Below, one piece after another: positions 18,842 through 29,752 of a DNA stretch of 64,000 nt (its first letter is position 1; each line of letters begins with the position of its first letter). Source of the DNA: Pseudoxanthomonas winnipegensis (GTDB lineage: Bacteria; Pseudomonadota; Gammaproteobacteria; Xanthomonadales; Xanthomonadaceae); assembly GCF_004283755.1 (NCBI RefSeq), contig NZ_SHMH01000005.1, positions 359,774 to 423,773 of the forward strand. The letters are read 5' to 3'. A program made the translations under genes and the position numbers. The notes beneath the pieces were generated by a model. That model had not been told where the DNA came from. It did no database searches and saw only the letters and a program-made list of their open reading frames with translations.

Positions 18842-20317
<1,476 letters not shown>

Positions 20318-20325
20318 TGCTTGCC

Positions 20326-20415
20326 CGGGAATGGGGAATCGGGAGTCGGGAATCGATGAACCAGCGCCTTCACCGCTTTACCCATTCCCGATTCTCCATT
20401 CCCGATTCCCGGCCC
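20326..20415. repeat. Inverted dispersed repeat between guaB and guaA
   Basis: GGGAATGGGGAATCGGGAGT-type sequence at 20326 pairs with TTCCCGATTCTCCATTCCCG-type sequence ending at 20415. It can form a long hairpin directly before the guaA start and may affect guaA expression. Related to the repeat at 18669-18808. Confidence 0.8.
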
Positions 20416-20417
20416 CG

Positions 20418-21983
20418 ATGACCAACATCCACACCGACAAGATCCTGATCCTCGATTTCGGCGCGCAGTACACCCAGCTGATCGCCCGCCGCATCCGTGA
20501 GATCGGCGTGTACTGCGAGATCTGGGCCTGGGATCACGACCCGGCCGAGATCGCCGCGTTCCAGCCCAAGGGCATCATCCTCTCCGGTGGTCCGGAATCG
20601 ACCACGCTGCCGGGCGCGCCGGCCGCGCCGCAGGAAGTGTTCGATTCGGGCCTGCCGATCTTCGGCATCTGCTATGGCATGCAGACCCTGGCGGCGCAGC
20701 TGGGCGGGGCGACCGAAGCGGCCGATCAGCGCGAGTTCGGCCATGCCGAAGTCAACGTGATCCACGCCGATGCGCTGTTCAAGGGCCTGAGCGACCACGG
20801 CGGGGAGCCGCGACTGAATGTCTGGATGAGCCATGGCGACCATGTGTCGGTCGCGCCGCCGGGCTTCACCATCACCGCCACCACCGACCGCATCCCCGTG
20901 GCCGCCATGGCCAACGAGGACAAGCGCTGGTACGGCGTGCAGTTCCATCCGGAGGTCACCCACACCCTGCAGGGCCAGACCCTGCTGCGCCGCTTCGTGG
21001 TCGACATCTGCGGCTGCCAGACCCTGTGGACCGCGGCCAACATCATCGAGGACCAGATCGCCCGCGTGCGCGCCCGGGTCGGCGAGGACGAGGTGATCCT
21101 GGGCCTGTCCGGCGGCGTGGATTCGTCGGTGGTCGCCGCGCTGCTGCACAAGGCGATCGGCGACAAGCTGACCTGCGTATTCGTCGACACCGGCCTGCTG
21201 CGCTGGCAGGAAGGCGACCAGGTGATGGCGATGTTCGCCGAGCACATGGGCGTCAAGGTGGTCCGGGTCAACGCCGCGCAGCGCTACTTCAAGGCGCTGG
21301 AAGGCGTCAGCGATCCGGAAGCCAAGCGCAAGATCATCGGCAACCTGTTCGTTGAGATCTTCGACGAGGAGTCCAACAAGCTCAGCAACGCCAAGTGGCT
21401 GGCCCAGGGCACCATCTACCCGGACGTGATCGAATCGGCCGGCAGCAAGACCGGCAAGGCCCATGTCATCAAGAGCCACCACAACGTCGGCGGGCTGCCC
21501 GAGCACATGAAGCTGGGCCTGGTCGAACCGCTGCGCGAGCTGTTCAAGGACGAGGTGCGCCGACTGGGCGTCGAGCTCGGCCTGCCGCGCACCATGGTCT
21601 ACCGCCATCCGTTCCCCGGCCCCGGCCTGGGCGTGCGCATCCTTGGCGAGGTCAAGCCCGAGTACGCCGAACTGCTGGCCAAGGCCGATGCCATCTTCAT
21701 CGACGAGCTGCGCAAGGCCGACCTGTACGACAGGACCAGCCAGGCCTTCGCCGTGTTCCTGCCGGTGAAATCGGTCGGCGTGGTCGGCGACGCCCGCGCC
21801 TACGAATGGGTGATCGCCTTGCGCGCGGTGGAGACCATCGACTTCATGACCGCCCACTGGGCGCACCTGCCGTACGACTTCCTCGGCACCGTCAGCAACC
21901 GCATCATCAACGAGCTGCGCGGCGTCTCGCGCGTGGTCTACGACATCTCCGGCAAGCCGCCGGCGACGATCGAGTGGGAGTGA
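20418..21983 (+). CDS. guaA: GMP synthase (glutamine-hydrolysing)
   Basis: 521 residues from ATG 20418, which follows the repeat and gives the usual start ([20 protein letters not shown]). It converts XMP to GMP using glutamine and ATP. The class I amidotransferase domain has [15 protein letters not shown] (nucleophile Cys) and [10 protein letters not shown]; the ATP pyrophosphatase P-loop is [18 protein letters not shown]; the dimerisation domain ends PPATIEWE. The 3' end is the target of an integrative element: an integrase gene starts 300 bases downstream. The coding end is intact. Confidence 0.98.
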   Translation: MTNIHTDKILILDFGAQYTQLIARRIREIGVYCEIWAWDHDPAEIAAFQPKGIILSGGPESTTLPGAPAAPQEVFDSGLPIFGICYGMQTLAAQLGGATEAADQREFGHAEVNVIHADALFKGLSDHGGEPRLNVWMSHGDHVSVAPPGFTITATTDRIPVAAMANEDKRWYGVQFHPEVTHTLQGQTLLRRFVVDICGCQTLWTAANIIEDQIARVRARVGEDEVILGLSGGVDSSVVAALLHKAIGDKLTCVFVDTGLLRWQEGDQVMAMFAEHMGVKVVRVNAAQRYFKALEGVSDPEAKRKIIGNLFVEIFDEESNKLSNAKWLAQGTIYPDVIESAGSKTGKAHVIKSHHNVGGLPEHMKLGLVEPLRELFKDEVRRLGVELGLPRTMVYRHPFPGPGLGVRILGEVKPEYAELLAKADAIFIDELRKADLYDRTSQAFAVFLPVKSVGVVGDARAYEWVIALRAVETIDFMTAHWAHLPYDFLGTVSNRIINELRGVSRVVYDISGKPPATIEWE

Positions 21984-22098
21984 AATCGAGTCCTTCGGGG
22001 ACTATCGCCAGTTATCGAGAATCTGACGTAACGTGTTGATTTAAAAGGAAATACGTCACGTAAGCTATCGGTGGCTATCGCCGGCCAGCAAAACCGGT

Positions 22099-22253
22099 TG
22101 ACGGTAGAGCTGACGGTAAGAACCGGAGGTCCGATCAAGACCCTCCCGTTTACTATTGAGACCAAACCGGTCTTTGACGGTAAAACACTCCCCTGGAAAG
22201 CTTGTTTCATGCGGCTTTCCGGGCATCGACGGGTCTCCTGACCCCTGACGGTA
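22099..22253 (+). promoter_or_regulatory. Four direct TGACGGTA repeats between guaA and the integrase gene
   Basis: TGACGGTA occurs at 22099, 22111, 22175 and 22246, always in the same orientation, within the 300-base gap between guaA and int. Position and repetition are what is expected of integrase arm-type or excisionase sites of an element inserted at guaA. The core att sequence cannot be fixed because no second copy is in the window. Confidence 0.5.
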
Positions 22254-22284
22254 AAAGCCGTCACGAAACAGGAGGAAAACCTCG

Positions 22285-23541
22285 ATGCTTACCGACACAG
22301 CACTGCGCAACTTGAAGCCTAAGTCCTTGACTTATAAGGCTTCTGACCGGGATGGGATGTACGTGACGGTATCGCCCGCCGGTACCGTCACCTTCCGCTA
22401 CGATTACCGTCTCAACGGGCGCCGTGAGACCCTGACCATCGGTCGCTATGGCCCTGGCGGCATCTCCTTGGCTCTGGCCCGCGAAAAGCTGCTCGACGCC
22501 AAGAAGGCCGTCGCTGCTGGCCGTTCCCCGGCACTGGAGAAGCAGCGCGAGAAGCGCCGGCTGACCGCAGCCAAGAACTTTGGTGATGTCGCGCTTAAAT
22601 GGCTGGCGGACGCCAAGATGGCCGACAGCACGCGCGCGATGCGCAAGCATGTCGTCGACCGCGACATCCTGCCGGTGTTCAAGAGCCGGCTGCTCAATGA
22701 AATCACCGCTGATGACCTGCGTGCCTTGTGTAACAAGGTGAAGGCGCGGGGCGCTCCTGCCACTGCGGTGCATGTCCGCGACATCGTGAAGCAGGTCTAT
22801 GCCTTTGCCATCCTGCATGGGGAGAGGGTGGACAACCCGGCCAACGACGTGGCGGCCGCCTCGATCGCCACCTTTGTACCGAAGGATCGAGCACTGTCGC
22901 CGGGTGAGATCCGGCTGGCGTTCCATCAGTTGGAGTCCATCGCGACCTACCCGACGATCCGCCTGGCGCTGCGCATGGTCCTGCTGACCATGGTGCGCAA
23001 GAGCGAACTGATCGAAGCCACCTGGAGCGAGATCGACTTCGAGCACGCGACCTGGACGATTCCGAAGCAGCGCATGAAGGGGCGCAATCCGCACGTGGTC
23101 TATCTGTCGCGGCAGGCCATGGACATCCTGGTGGCGTTGCATACCTGCGCGGCGGGCTCGAAGTTCGTGTTGCCATCGCGCTACGAGCCGACCCGTTGCA
23201 TGTCGCATGCGACCTTGAACCGCGTGACCCAGCTCATCGTGTCGCGAGCCCAGGCCGCAGGCCTGCCGTTGGAGCCTTTCACAGTGCATGACCTTCGCCG
23301 CACGGGCTCGACGCTGCTCAACGAAGTGGGCTTCAACGGCGACTGGATCGAGAAGTGCCTGGCGCACGAGGAAGGGCGCTCCTCGCGCTCGATCTACAAC
23401 AAGGCCGAATACGCCGAGCAGCGGCGGCACATGCTGCAGGAGTGGGCGGACATGGTCGATGCCTGGATCGACGGGCGCACCCATGTGCCGAAGCTGCTGC
23501 CGGAGAACACATCGGTTCCGGTTCTCAGCGCGGCTTTGTGA
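22285..23541 (+). CDS. Tyrosine-type site-specific integrase (P4-like)
   Basis: 418 residues after a strong AGGAGG-type site. The N-terminal DUF4102 arm-binding domain (DTALRNLKPKSLTYKASDRD) is followed by a SAM-like core-binding region and the catalytic domain. Catalytic residues are visible: Arg in LLTMVRKSELIEATW, HxxR in FTVHDLRRTGST, the late His in CLAHEEG and the nucleophile Tyr in SIYNKAEYAEQRR. P4-type integrases often insert elements at gene 3' ends, and guaA is a known island target. The gene appears intact, although the element on its right side is truncated. Confidence 0.93.
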   Translation: MLTDTALRNLKPKSLTYKASDRDGMYVTVSPAGTVTFRYDYRLNGRRETLTIGRYGPGGISLALAREKLLDAKKAVAAGRSPALEKQREKRRLTAAKNFGDVALKWLADAKMADSTRAMRKHVVDRDILPVFKSRLLNEITADDLRALCNKVKARGAPATAVHVRDIVKQVYAFAILHGERVDNPANDVAAASIATFVPKDRALSPGEIRLAFHQLESIATYPTIRLALRMVLLTMVRKSELIEATWSEIDFEHATWTIPKQRMKGRNPHVVYLSRQAMDILVALHTCAAGSKFVLPSRYEPTRCMSHATLNRVTQLIVSRAQAAGLPLEPFTVHDLRRTGSTLLNEVGFNGDWIEKCLAHEEGRSSRSIYNKAEYAEQRRHMLQEWADMVDAWIDGRTHVPKLLPENTSVPVLSAAL

Positions 23542-23615
23542 AGGGAGGGCCGCATGATGACCGTATCGAGACTCTCTGTCGGCGACGAGTGCAAGGTTTG
23601 CTGGCATGGCAAAAA

Positions 23616-23632
23616 GATCACTCTGAGTGATC
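23616..23632. promoter_or_regulatory. Perfect inverted repeat upstream of abiEi
   Basis: GATCACTC-T-GAGTGATC lies 66 bases before the antitoxin start. AbiEi antitoxins autoregulate by binding inverted repeats in their promoter, so this is a candidate operator. No clear -35/-10 pair could be assigned. Confidence 0.4.
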
Positions 23633-23697
23633 CTTTGTGGCCCTTGTCAAACTGGCCTATCTTGGCGAAGGTTTATAAATCTGTTATTTTGAGCACT

Positions 23698-24519
23698 ATG
23701 GATGCTCAAAACTCAGGAAAGCTGAACCGTTTGCTGGCCGAGCTTGGCGATACCCGCCTAGTGTCCAGCCGCTGGCTCCGGGCGCACGGCTACTCCAATA
23801 GCCTTGTGGCGCGCTATGTGGGCAGCGGCTGGCTGGTGTCGCCAGCGCGTGGTGTCTACATGCGCAGAGGCGGGCGGCTGCAATGGGATGGTGTGGTCCG
23901 CAGCCTGCAGGTCGGCGAGGGCATGCCGCTGCACGTCGGGGGACGCTTCGCGCTCGGCCTGCAGGGCCACGAGCACTACCTGCGCCTGGGGGATGCTGGC
24001 ACGATCACGCTGTACGGGCCACAGCAGCCACCCGGCTGGTTGGGCAAGCTGTCACTGGAGCAACGCTTCGAGTACCAGGGCAAGGGTCCGCTCGATCTCC
24101 CGGCCGTGCCTGTCACTGCGGAAGTCTCCGAGAAGGCGTTGTCGGAAGCGGGCCTGGCTTGGCATTCAGCAGCACCTGGGACCGATGCGCTGGTCTGCTC
24201 GACGCCCGAGCGGGCCATGCTGGAACTGTGCGACAGCGTGTCGGATGCGGCAGGGGTCTACGAGGCCGATGCGCTGATGCAGGCCATGACCACGCTACGG
24301 CCGCAGCGGGTCGGACTGCTGTTGCGCCACTGTCGCAGCATCAAGGCGAAGCGGCTGTTCCTGGCCCTGGCCGAGCGCCATCGGCACGCGTGGCTGTCGC
24401 ACGTGCCCCTGGAGGGCGTTGATCTCGGCCGTGGCAAACGCGCGCTGGTGCCCGGCGGGCGCCTGCATCCGACCTACCAGATCACCTTGCCGGGAGACCT
24501 CGATGAGCACCTGGCTTGA
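23698..24519 (+). CDS. abiEi: Type IV toxin-antitoxin antitoxin, AbiEi family
   Basis: 273 residues from ATG 23698; an in-frame upstream extension lacks family features. The N-terminal winged helix (LNRLLAELGDTRLVSSRWLR, then YSNSLVARYVGSGWLVSPAR) is the AbiEi DNA-binding domain; the C-terminal part (STPERAMLELCDSVSD, RPQRVGLLLRHCRSIKAKRL) is the antitoxin domain. In this family the antitoxin represses its own promoter and prevents toxicity without stably binding the toxin. It overlaps the toxin gene by 17 bases. The pair acts in abortive infection or in element maintenance. Confidence 0.88.
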   Translation: MDAQNSGKLNRLLAELGDTRLVSSRWLRAHGYSNSLVARYVGSGWLVSPARGVYMRRGGRLQWDGVVRSLQVGEGMPLHVGGRFALGLQGHEHYLRLGDAGTITLYGPQQPPGWLGKLSLEQRFEYQGKGPLDLPAVPVTAEVSEKALSEAGLAWHSAAPGTDALVCSTPERAMLELCDSVSDAAGVYEADALMQAMTTLRPQRVGLLLRHCRSIKAKRLFLALAERHRHAWLSHVPLEGVDLGRGKRALVPGGRLHPTYQITLPGDLDEHLA

Positions 24520-25450
24520 CCATTGGGACGGGCGCTACACGGACAGGGTGCGGCTGCTGGTCGAGATCCTGCCGGTGTTGGCCTCGGAGCCGGGCTTTGC
24601 ACTCAAGGGCGGCACGGCCATCAACCTCTTCGAGCACGATCTGCCACGCCTGTCGGTGGACATCGATCTGGCCTGGTTGCCGGTGCACGACTACGTGGAA
24701 GATGCGAAGCTGATCGCCGAATCGCTCGGGCGGTTGGCCGATACGCTGCGCGCCCGGCCTTTGCAATTGCAGGTCCAGACCTCGGCGGGCGAGGGCGGGG
24801 TGGTCACCCGGCTGGTGGCCAGTCGCGGTCGTGCGCGCGTGCAGATTGAGACGACGCCCGTCATGCGTGGCACGGTGCATCCGGTGCGAGCCATGGTCGT
24901 GCGGCCACGGGTGGAGGAAGCGTTCGGCTTTGCCGAGGTGCAGGTGCTGGCGTTCGCCGACCTCTATGCCGGCAAGCTGGCGGCGGCGCTATCGCGCCAG
25001 CACCCGCGCGATCTTTTCGACGTGGGTCTGCTGCTGCAAGATGAACGAGCGGACGAAGTGCTCTGGCGCACCTTCCTCGTGTACCTGACGTGCAGCCCCA
25101 AGCCAGCCTGGGAGATGCTGGCGCCGCGCGTCCCGGGGGATTTCGAGGCCACCTTCGAGGCCCATTTCAATGGCATGACGTCCAAGCCTATCAGCGTGGC
25201 GTCATTGCTTGAAAGCCGCGAGCGCCTGCTGGCGCGCGTAGCGCATTGGCTGGATGGGCCGTCGCGCGCCTTTCTGCAATCCGTCGAGGATGAGAAGCCG
25301 GATTTCAGTTTGATCGGGTTGGCCCATGCGGCCGAGTTACCTGGAGTGCGACGCAAGCTTCACAACCTGGCGCAGCGCACGGCCGCCAAGCGTGCGGCAG
25401 ATCGTCAGCAGCTTGACGAAACGCTCGCGCGGATCGCCGGTGCCAGATGA
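24503..25450 (+). CDS. abiEii: Type IV toxin-antitoxin toxin, AbiEii nucleotidyltransferase
   Basis: 315 residues from ATG 24503. The nucleotidyltransferase motif is plain: FALKGGTAINLF (GG-S/T) followed by LSVDIDLAWLP (DxD). AbiEii-type toxins transfer nucleotides (MenT relatives modify tRNA). The later segment QVLAFADLYAGKLAAALSRQ and HPRDLFDVGLLL matches the conserved Asp/Lys-rich block of the family. All catalytic residues are present. Translation is coupled to the antitoxin. Confidence 0.9.
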   Translation: MSTWLDHWDGRYTDRVRLLVEILPVLASEPGFALKGGTAINLFEHDLPRLSVDIDLAWLPVHDYVEDAKLIAESLGRLADTLRARPLQLQVQTSAGEGGVVTRLVASRGRARVQIETTPVMRGTVHPVRAMVVRPRVEEAFGFAEVQVLAFADLYAGKLAAALSRQHPRDLFDVGLLLQDERADEVLWRTFLVYLTCSPKPAWEMLAPRVPGDFEATFEAHFNGMTSKPISVASLLESRERLLARVAHWLDGPSRAFLQSVEDEKPDFSLIGLAHAAELPGVRRKLHNLAQRTAAKRAADRQQLDETLARIAGAR

Positions 25451-25467
25451 CGAAGGAGGCTGACGCG

Positions 25468-25710
25468 ATGGTTCACGATTTCACACTGGTCTATGCGCTG
25501 GATTCGGGCATGGGATCGCAGGAGGATGTCCTTCGCCAGTTGGCGGGCAGCGATTGCGCCGATGCCACGGTCGGCTGGGGACGGCCGGGTCATGTCGGCC
25601 TGGCTTTCAGCAGGGAGGCGAGCGACCGCGATGCTGCGGTCAAGCTTGCAACGGTGCAGATGGCGCAGGCGCTGCCCGGGGCGGTACTGGTCCGGGTGGA
25701 TGCCGCGTAG
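25468..25710 (+). CDS. Small conserved element-borne protein
   Basis: 80 residues from ATG 25468 (87 from ATG 25447, which overlaps the toxin stop). The pattern HDFTLVYALDSG, DATVGWGRPGHVGLAFSREA and LPGAVLVRVDA recalls a small family found next to integrase/AlpA genes, without known function. The alternating hydrophobic strands suggest a ferredoxin-like fold. It sits between the AbiE pair and the convergent alpA gene. Confidence 0.55.
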   Translation: MVHDFTLVYALDSGMGSQEDVLRQLAGSDCADATVGWGRPGHVGLAFSREASDRDAAVKLATVQMAQALPGAVLVRVDAA

Positions 25711-25735
25711 CCGCTACAGCCATTTGATGGTGACG

Positions 25736-26092
25736 TCATCCTCGAACAGGGCGGTGCCGGCGCAGCCTCACGTCCGGTCCGCCGGATGAGTTGGCCTTCG
25801 CTGATCGAGAGGCTTGCTTGCGGTCTTCGATCCAGGCTTCGACTTCCTCCAGGTCCCAGACGACGCAACGGGCGGTGAGACGGAAGCGGCGCGGGAACTC
25901 GCCGCGCTGTTCCATTTCGTAGATCGTTGTTTCCGCGAGAGGCACGATCTGATGCAGCTCGTGACGGCGGATGGTACGGCGGAAAGGCAAGGGCGCCTTC
26001 ATCGGGAACTGGGGGACGTCGTCGTAGCCAGGCATGCCCGGATGGGGCAAGGATGAAAGTCTGTCCGGGGCGGGAAGCGAAGAGGGCGGCAT
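25736..26092 (-). CDS. AlpA-family DNA-binding regulator
   Basis: 118 residues from ATG 26092, or 88 from ATG 26002, which may be the true start because the first 30 residues are Pro-rich and not conserved. The domain RRHELHQIVPLAETTIYEME with EFPRRFRLTARCVVWDLEEV and EAWIEDRK is the MerR-like AlpA helix-turn-helix of P4-type elements, which controls integrase transcription and excision. The start at 26002 or 26092 faces the HEPN gene. It is consistent with control of excision of the guaA element. Confidence 0.83.
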   Translation of the reverse strand: MPPSSLPAPDRLSSLPHPGMPGYDDVPQFPMKAPLPFRRTIRRHELHQIVPLAETTIYEMEQRGEFPRRFRLTARCVVWDLEEVEAWIEDRKQASRSAKANSSGGPDVRLRRHRPVRG

Positions 26093-26328
26093 GGCAGTGA
26101 CCGTGATCGGATGCGTTGGTGCCCATGGTGGCTATCGCGGGTGATCGGTACAACCTGTTGGGGCGAAGCCGGTCGTGTTCTGCGATGCCTATTCGCTCTG
26201 CTGGCCTTATTTGCTGTGCAGTGAATCTCCGCGGCGTTCCGCCGCTAGGTCCGCGGGCGTGCATCACGCTTTGAGCCCTGACGGCTCCGCAACATGGCCG
26301 TTGCGCGCTACGCTTGGTCAGGAAACGG

Positions 26329-27189
26329 ATGTTGGCAATGACCCCAGAAGAACACGAGTCGTTTTTGAGAGAAGCATTCGATGCCTATCTTTCGGTGCGC
26401 AGCCAACCTGGCTGCATCCCGTGCCGACCCTATCTCCCTTATGGCGCAGTCGACTTGAAAGGCCTGCGATGGCCCACCATGGGCGACATGCTGATCGAGG
26501 ACGAGCTTCGAGAGCTGACCAACAACCTGAATGCGTGGCTCGGGGCGCTGCGGCGTTGGCACGCCTGGCAAATAGTCATGGGCGACTACTCGGAGGATGA
26601 GCGCTGGGAACTGGAACATGAGTTCGTCACGCCGCTGGCCACCTACTGCCTGTTCCAACCGAGCGCACTGCGCGACGCGATCACCTTCGTGGTCACGAAC
26701 GGCATGCATCAGGTTCTACGGTCTGTCGACCGTTCCTATCCGGACCGTCTGCCGCTCGACCAGGCGCCGTGGGAGAAGCCAAGCTATCCCACGCGCCGCA
26801 GGAAGGAGGCGCAATTTGCGCACATCGTCGCCAGATGGCCGGAAGGGATGCTTCTTCTGACCGCACTGAGGAAACTGGACGATCAATCCAATCGTCATGC
26901 GACGTTGGATTTCCGCAATCGTGCCAGCCACAGCATCGCACCGAGGTTCTCAAGGGGGATCACCCGGGCGGTGACACGGACTGTCGTACAGAGAACCCGT
27001 CTGGAGCCTAGGGAAGACGGCTACGTGAACGACGTTCCGGTACCCGGTGAGGTCTCCATCGGCTACAGCTTCGGTGGAACGGATCCGCTTGACTTGAACC
27101 AGGTGCGAGAGGTCAACGTCCAACAGTTCGAAGTGGCAGTGGCCTGCTTTGATCACTACGTCACCCTCTTGAAAACAACGACTGGATAG
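26329..27189 (+). CDS. HEPN-motif protein of unknown function
   Basis: About 286 residues (starts possible at ATG 26329 or 26338). All-helical character with no membrane segment. The segment DFRNRASHSIAPR holds the R-x4-H motif of HEPN nucleases, preceded by an aromatic/acidic helix (ERWELEHEFVTPLATYCLF). HEPN proteins are typically RNases in toxin-antitoxin and phage-defence systems. It stands alone, about 90 bases upstream of the recombinase trio. The family is not firmly recognised; the HEPN call rests on the motif and its helical setting. Confidence 0.5.
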   Translation: MLAMTPEEHESFLREAFDAYLSVRSQPGCIPCRPYLPYGAVDLKGLRWPTMGDMLIEDELRELTNNLNAWLGALRRWHAWQIVMGDYSEDERWELEHEFVTPLATYCLFQPSALRDAITFVVTNGMHQVLRSVDRSYPDRLPLDQAPWEKPSYPTRRRKEAQFAHIVARWPEGMLLLTALRKLDDQSNRHATLDFRNRASHSIAPRFSRGITRAVTRTVVQRTRLEPREDGYVNDVPVPGEVSIGYSFGGTDPLDLNQVREVNVQQFEVAVACFDHYVTLLKTTTG

Positions 27190-27278
27190 GCAGGCACTGA
27201 AGGGGATGGTGCAGCCTGTCATGAGGACGACATGCATGTTCCCAATCATTCAGGGATGTAGCCGTTCTCAAAAAGAGG

Positions 27279-28859
27279 TTGGGCGCGCGGGTGCTGAATC
27301 ATGCTGGACTGGACAGTGATGGTGATTCAGGGGAAGCCGGTATTCCGGTGGCCCAGTACGTTCGCATGTCCACCGAACACCAGAAGTACTCGACGGAGAA
27401 CCAGGCCGAAAGGATTTCGGAGTACGCAACCCGCCACGGCATGCGGATCGTCCGGACCTACACGGACTCCGGCAAGAGTGGCCTGAACCTCAAGGGTCGC
27501 GGCGGCCTGCAGTCGCTTCTGCGCGACGTCAAGCAGCCCAACCCTGGGTTCAGCGCCGTGCTGGTGTACGACGTGAGCCGATGGGGGCGTTTCCCCGACC
27601 CCGACGAGGCGGCGGTCTATGAGCATGCGTGCAAGAGCCGCGGCATCCGCGTGATCTATTGCGCCGAGCCGTTCAACAACGACGGCTCTCTGCCTTCGAC
27701 GGTGTTCATCGGCATCAAGCGCAGCATGGCGGCGGAGTACAGCCGAGAGTTGTCGGTCAAGGTGTTCGCCGGGGCCTGCAACATCGTTCAGCACGGCTAT
27801 CGGCAGGGAGGCGCGCCCGGCTACGGGCTGCGACGGCAGTTGATCGACGAGCAGCACAACGTCAAAGGGCTGCTGTCGCGCGGTGAGAAGAAGAGCATCC
27901 AGACCGACCGCGTGGTGCTGGTGCCCGGTCCGCCCGAAGAGATCGCCGTAGTGCTCCGCATCTACCGGCTCTTCCTGGAGGAAGGCATGCCCGAGCGCGT
28001 CATCGCCTCGGTCCTGAATCGCGAGGGCATCCTGTCGGATGCCGGCACGCTCTGGTCGCGCGGCTCGATTCACCAGATCCTGACTAACGAGAAGTACATC
28101 GGGAACAACGTCTACAACCGCACGTCGTTCAAGCTCAAGGTCAAGCACGTGCGCAACCCGCCGGACAAGTGGATCCGACGGGATGGTGCATTCGAGGCGA
28201 TCGTTCCCGTGCACCTGTTCCTGCAGGCCCAGACGATCATCATGGCCCGCTCCCGCCACCTGGATGACGCGCAGTTGCTGGACCTGCTACGCCAGACGCT
28301 GGAGAAGCACGGTGCGTTGTCGGGCATGGTCATCGACGAGGACGACGATGCCCCTTCCAGCTCGGCCTACCGAAGCCGGTTCGGTAGCCTGCTGCGGGCC
28401 TACAGCCTCATCGGCTACACGCCTAGGCGTGACTACGCCTACCTGGAGATCAACCGTTCGCTGCGCCGGCGCCATCCGGAACTGATTGAAGAAATGGCGG
28501 CCAGCATCCAGACCGCGGGTGGCTGGACGGTGCGCGATCCCGGCACCGACCTGCTCACCGTCAACGGCGAGTTCACGGTCTCGCTGGTCATCGCACGGTG
28601 CAAGCCAACGCCTGCTGGGTCGCACCGCTGGCGCATCCGGTTCGATGCCAGCCTCCGGCCCGACATCACGGTGGTGGCGCGCATGGACCCTGGGAATCAG
28701 CGAGCCTTCGACTACTACGTGTTTCCGGCCATCGACTTCTCGGCCGAGGCGTTGCCGACGCTGGAGGACAACGGCTTCACGCTGGATGCGTACCGCACTG
28801 ATTCCCTGGATTTCTTCTTTCAGCTGGCGGGGCGTGTTTCCCTGCAGGAGGCCGCATGA
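27279..28859 (+). CDS. Large serine recombinase
   Basis: 526 residues from a probable TTG start. The resolvase domain begins VAQYVRMSTEHQKYSTENQA with the nucleophile Ser in VRMSTEHQ; Arg-rich motifs VYDVSRWGRFPDPDE and SMAAEYSRELS follow. The recombinase domain (GYGLRRQLID, VIASVLNREGILSD, ILTNEKYIGNNVYNRTSFKL) lies at residues 170-300. The C-terminal third differs from phage integrases: no zinc ribbon is seen, and it carries RSRFGSLLRAYSLIGYTPRR-type helices. Its stop overlaps the next gene (ATGA). With two downstream ParB-like genes it forms a coupled three-gene cassette seen in several proteobacterial islands. Confidence 0.88.
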   Translation: MGARVLNHAGLDSDGDSGEAGIPVAQYVRMSTEHQKYSTENQAERISEYATRHGMRIVRTYTDSGKSGLNLKGRGGLQSLLRDVKQPNPGFSAVLVYDVSRWGRFPDPDEAAVYEHACKSRGIRVIYCAEPFNNDGSLPSTVFIGIKRSMAAEYSRELSVKVFAGACNIVQHGYRQGGAPGYGLRRQLIDEQHNVKGLLSRGEKKSIQTDRVVLVPGPPEEIAVVLRIYRLFLEEGMPERVIASVLNREGILSDAGTLWSRGSIHQILTNEKYIGNNVYNRTSFKLKVKHVRNPPDKWIRRDGAFEAIVPVHLFLQAQTIIMARSRHLDDAQLLDLLRQTLEKHGALSGMVIDEDDDAPSSSAYRSRFGSLLRAYSLIGYTPRRDYAYLEINRSLRRRHPELIEEMAASIQTAGGWTVRDPGTDLLTVNGEFTVSLVIARCKPTPAGSHRWRIRFDASLRPDITVVARMDPGNQRAFDYYVFPAIDFSAEALPTLEDNGFTLDAYRTDSLDFFFQLAGRVSLQEAA

Positions 28860-29752
28860 CGTCATCTTCCGCACGCATCGAGATGATCCCGATCAGCGAC
28901 ATCGCGGTGGCGAACCCGCGCGTGCGCAACGCGAAGATCCACAAGACGATCACCGACAGCATCGACCAGGTGGGGCTCAAGCGGCCTATTACGGTGCGCC
29001 GTGTTTCGTCAGGGGAGGGGACCACGCCCTACGCACTCATCTGCGGACAAGGGCGGCTGGAATCCTGCAAGATGCTCGGGCAGACCGAGATTGCCGCGCT
29101 GGTCGTTGACGTGGACGAAGAGACAGGCCACGTCATGAGCATCGTGGAAAACGTCGCGCGGCGAACGCCCCGGGCGGTGGAGACGTTGGAGCAGGTTCGC
29201 GTGCTGAAGCAGCGCGGCTACACGGACAGCGAGGTCGCGGGCAAGCTCGGCTGCACCGCGTCCTGGGTCAACAACGTGGCCAATCTGCTGGAACGCGGGG
29301 AGAAACGCCTGCTGGCGGCAACGGAGGCCGGCCACATCCCACTGCACCTGGCGGTCAGCATCTCGCGGGCCAGCGGCAGCGAGGCTCAGCAGCTTCTGCT
29401 GGATGCCTACGAGAGTGGCGAACTGAAGGGCCGCAAGGTCACTGTCGTTCGCAAGATCCTGGAACAGCGGGAGCGCAGCGGAAAGAAGGGCAACAACTCT
29501 TTCGCCAAAGGGCCCTCCCGGCGACAGATGAGTCCGGAGGAACTCACGAAGCTCTATCAGCGTGACGTGGACATGCATCGTCGTATCCAGAAGAAGGCAG
29601 AGTACACGCAGAAATCACTGCTGCTGGCGCGGCAGATCTTCAAGGAGCTTTTCGCCAGCAAGGACTTCTGCGCCCTGTTGAAGGCGGAGAAGCTGGGTAG
29701 CGTTCCGCAACCACTGGCGGAACTGGCGCCACGCGGAGGGTTCGCGCGATGA
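28856..29752 (+). CDS. ParB/RepB-like DNA-binding protein A of the recombinase cassette
   Basis: 298 residues, overlapping the recombinase stop by 4 bases. The ParB N-terminal domain is clear: IPISDIAVANPRVRNAKIHK, DQVGLKRPITVRRV, YALICGQGRLESCKMLG, and the SIVENVARRTPRAVETLEQV box; a helix-turn-helix follows (YTDSEVAGKLGCTASWVNNV). The GERR-like CTPase box is replaced by CGQGR. The C-terminus is basic and helical. It probably binds DNA and assists or targets the recombinase; a partition role is doubtful because there is no ParA. Confidence 0.82.
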   Translation: MTSSSARIEMIPISDIAVANPRVRNAKIHKTITDSIDQVGLKRPITVRRVSSGEGTTPYALICGQGRLESCKMLGQTEIAALVVDVDEETGHVMSIVENVARRTPRAVETLEQVRVLKQRGYTDSEVAGKLGCTASWVNNVANLLERGEKRLLAATEAGHIPLHLAVSISRASGSEAQQLLLDAYESGELKGRKVTVVRKILEQRERSGKKGNNSFAKGPSRRQMSPEELTKLYQRDVDMHRRIQKKAEYTQKSLLLARQIFKELFASKDFCALLKAEKLGSVPQPLAELAPRGGFAR

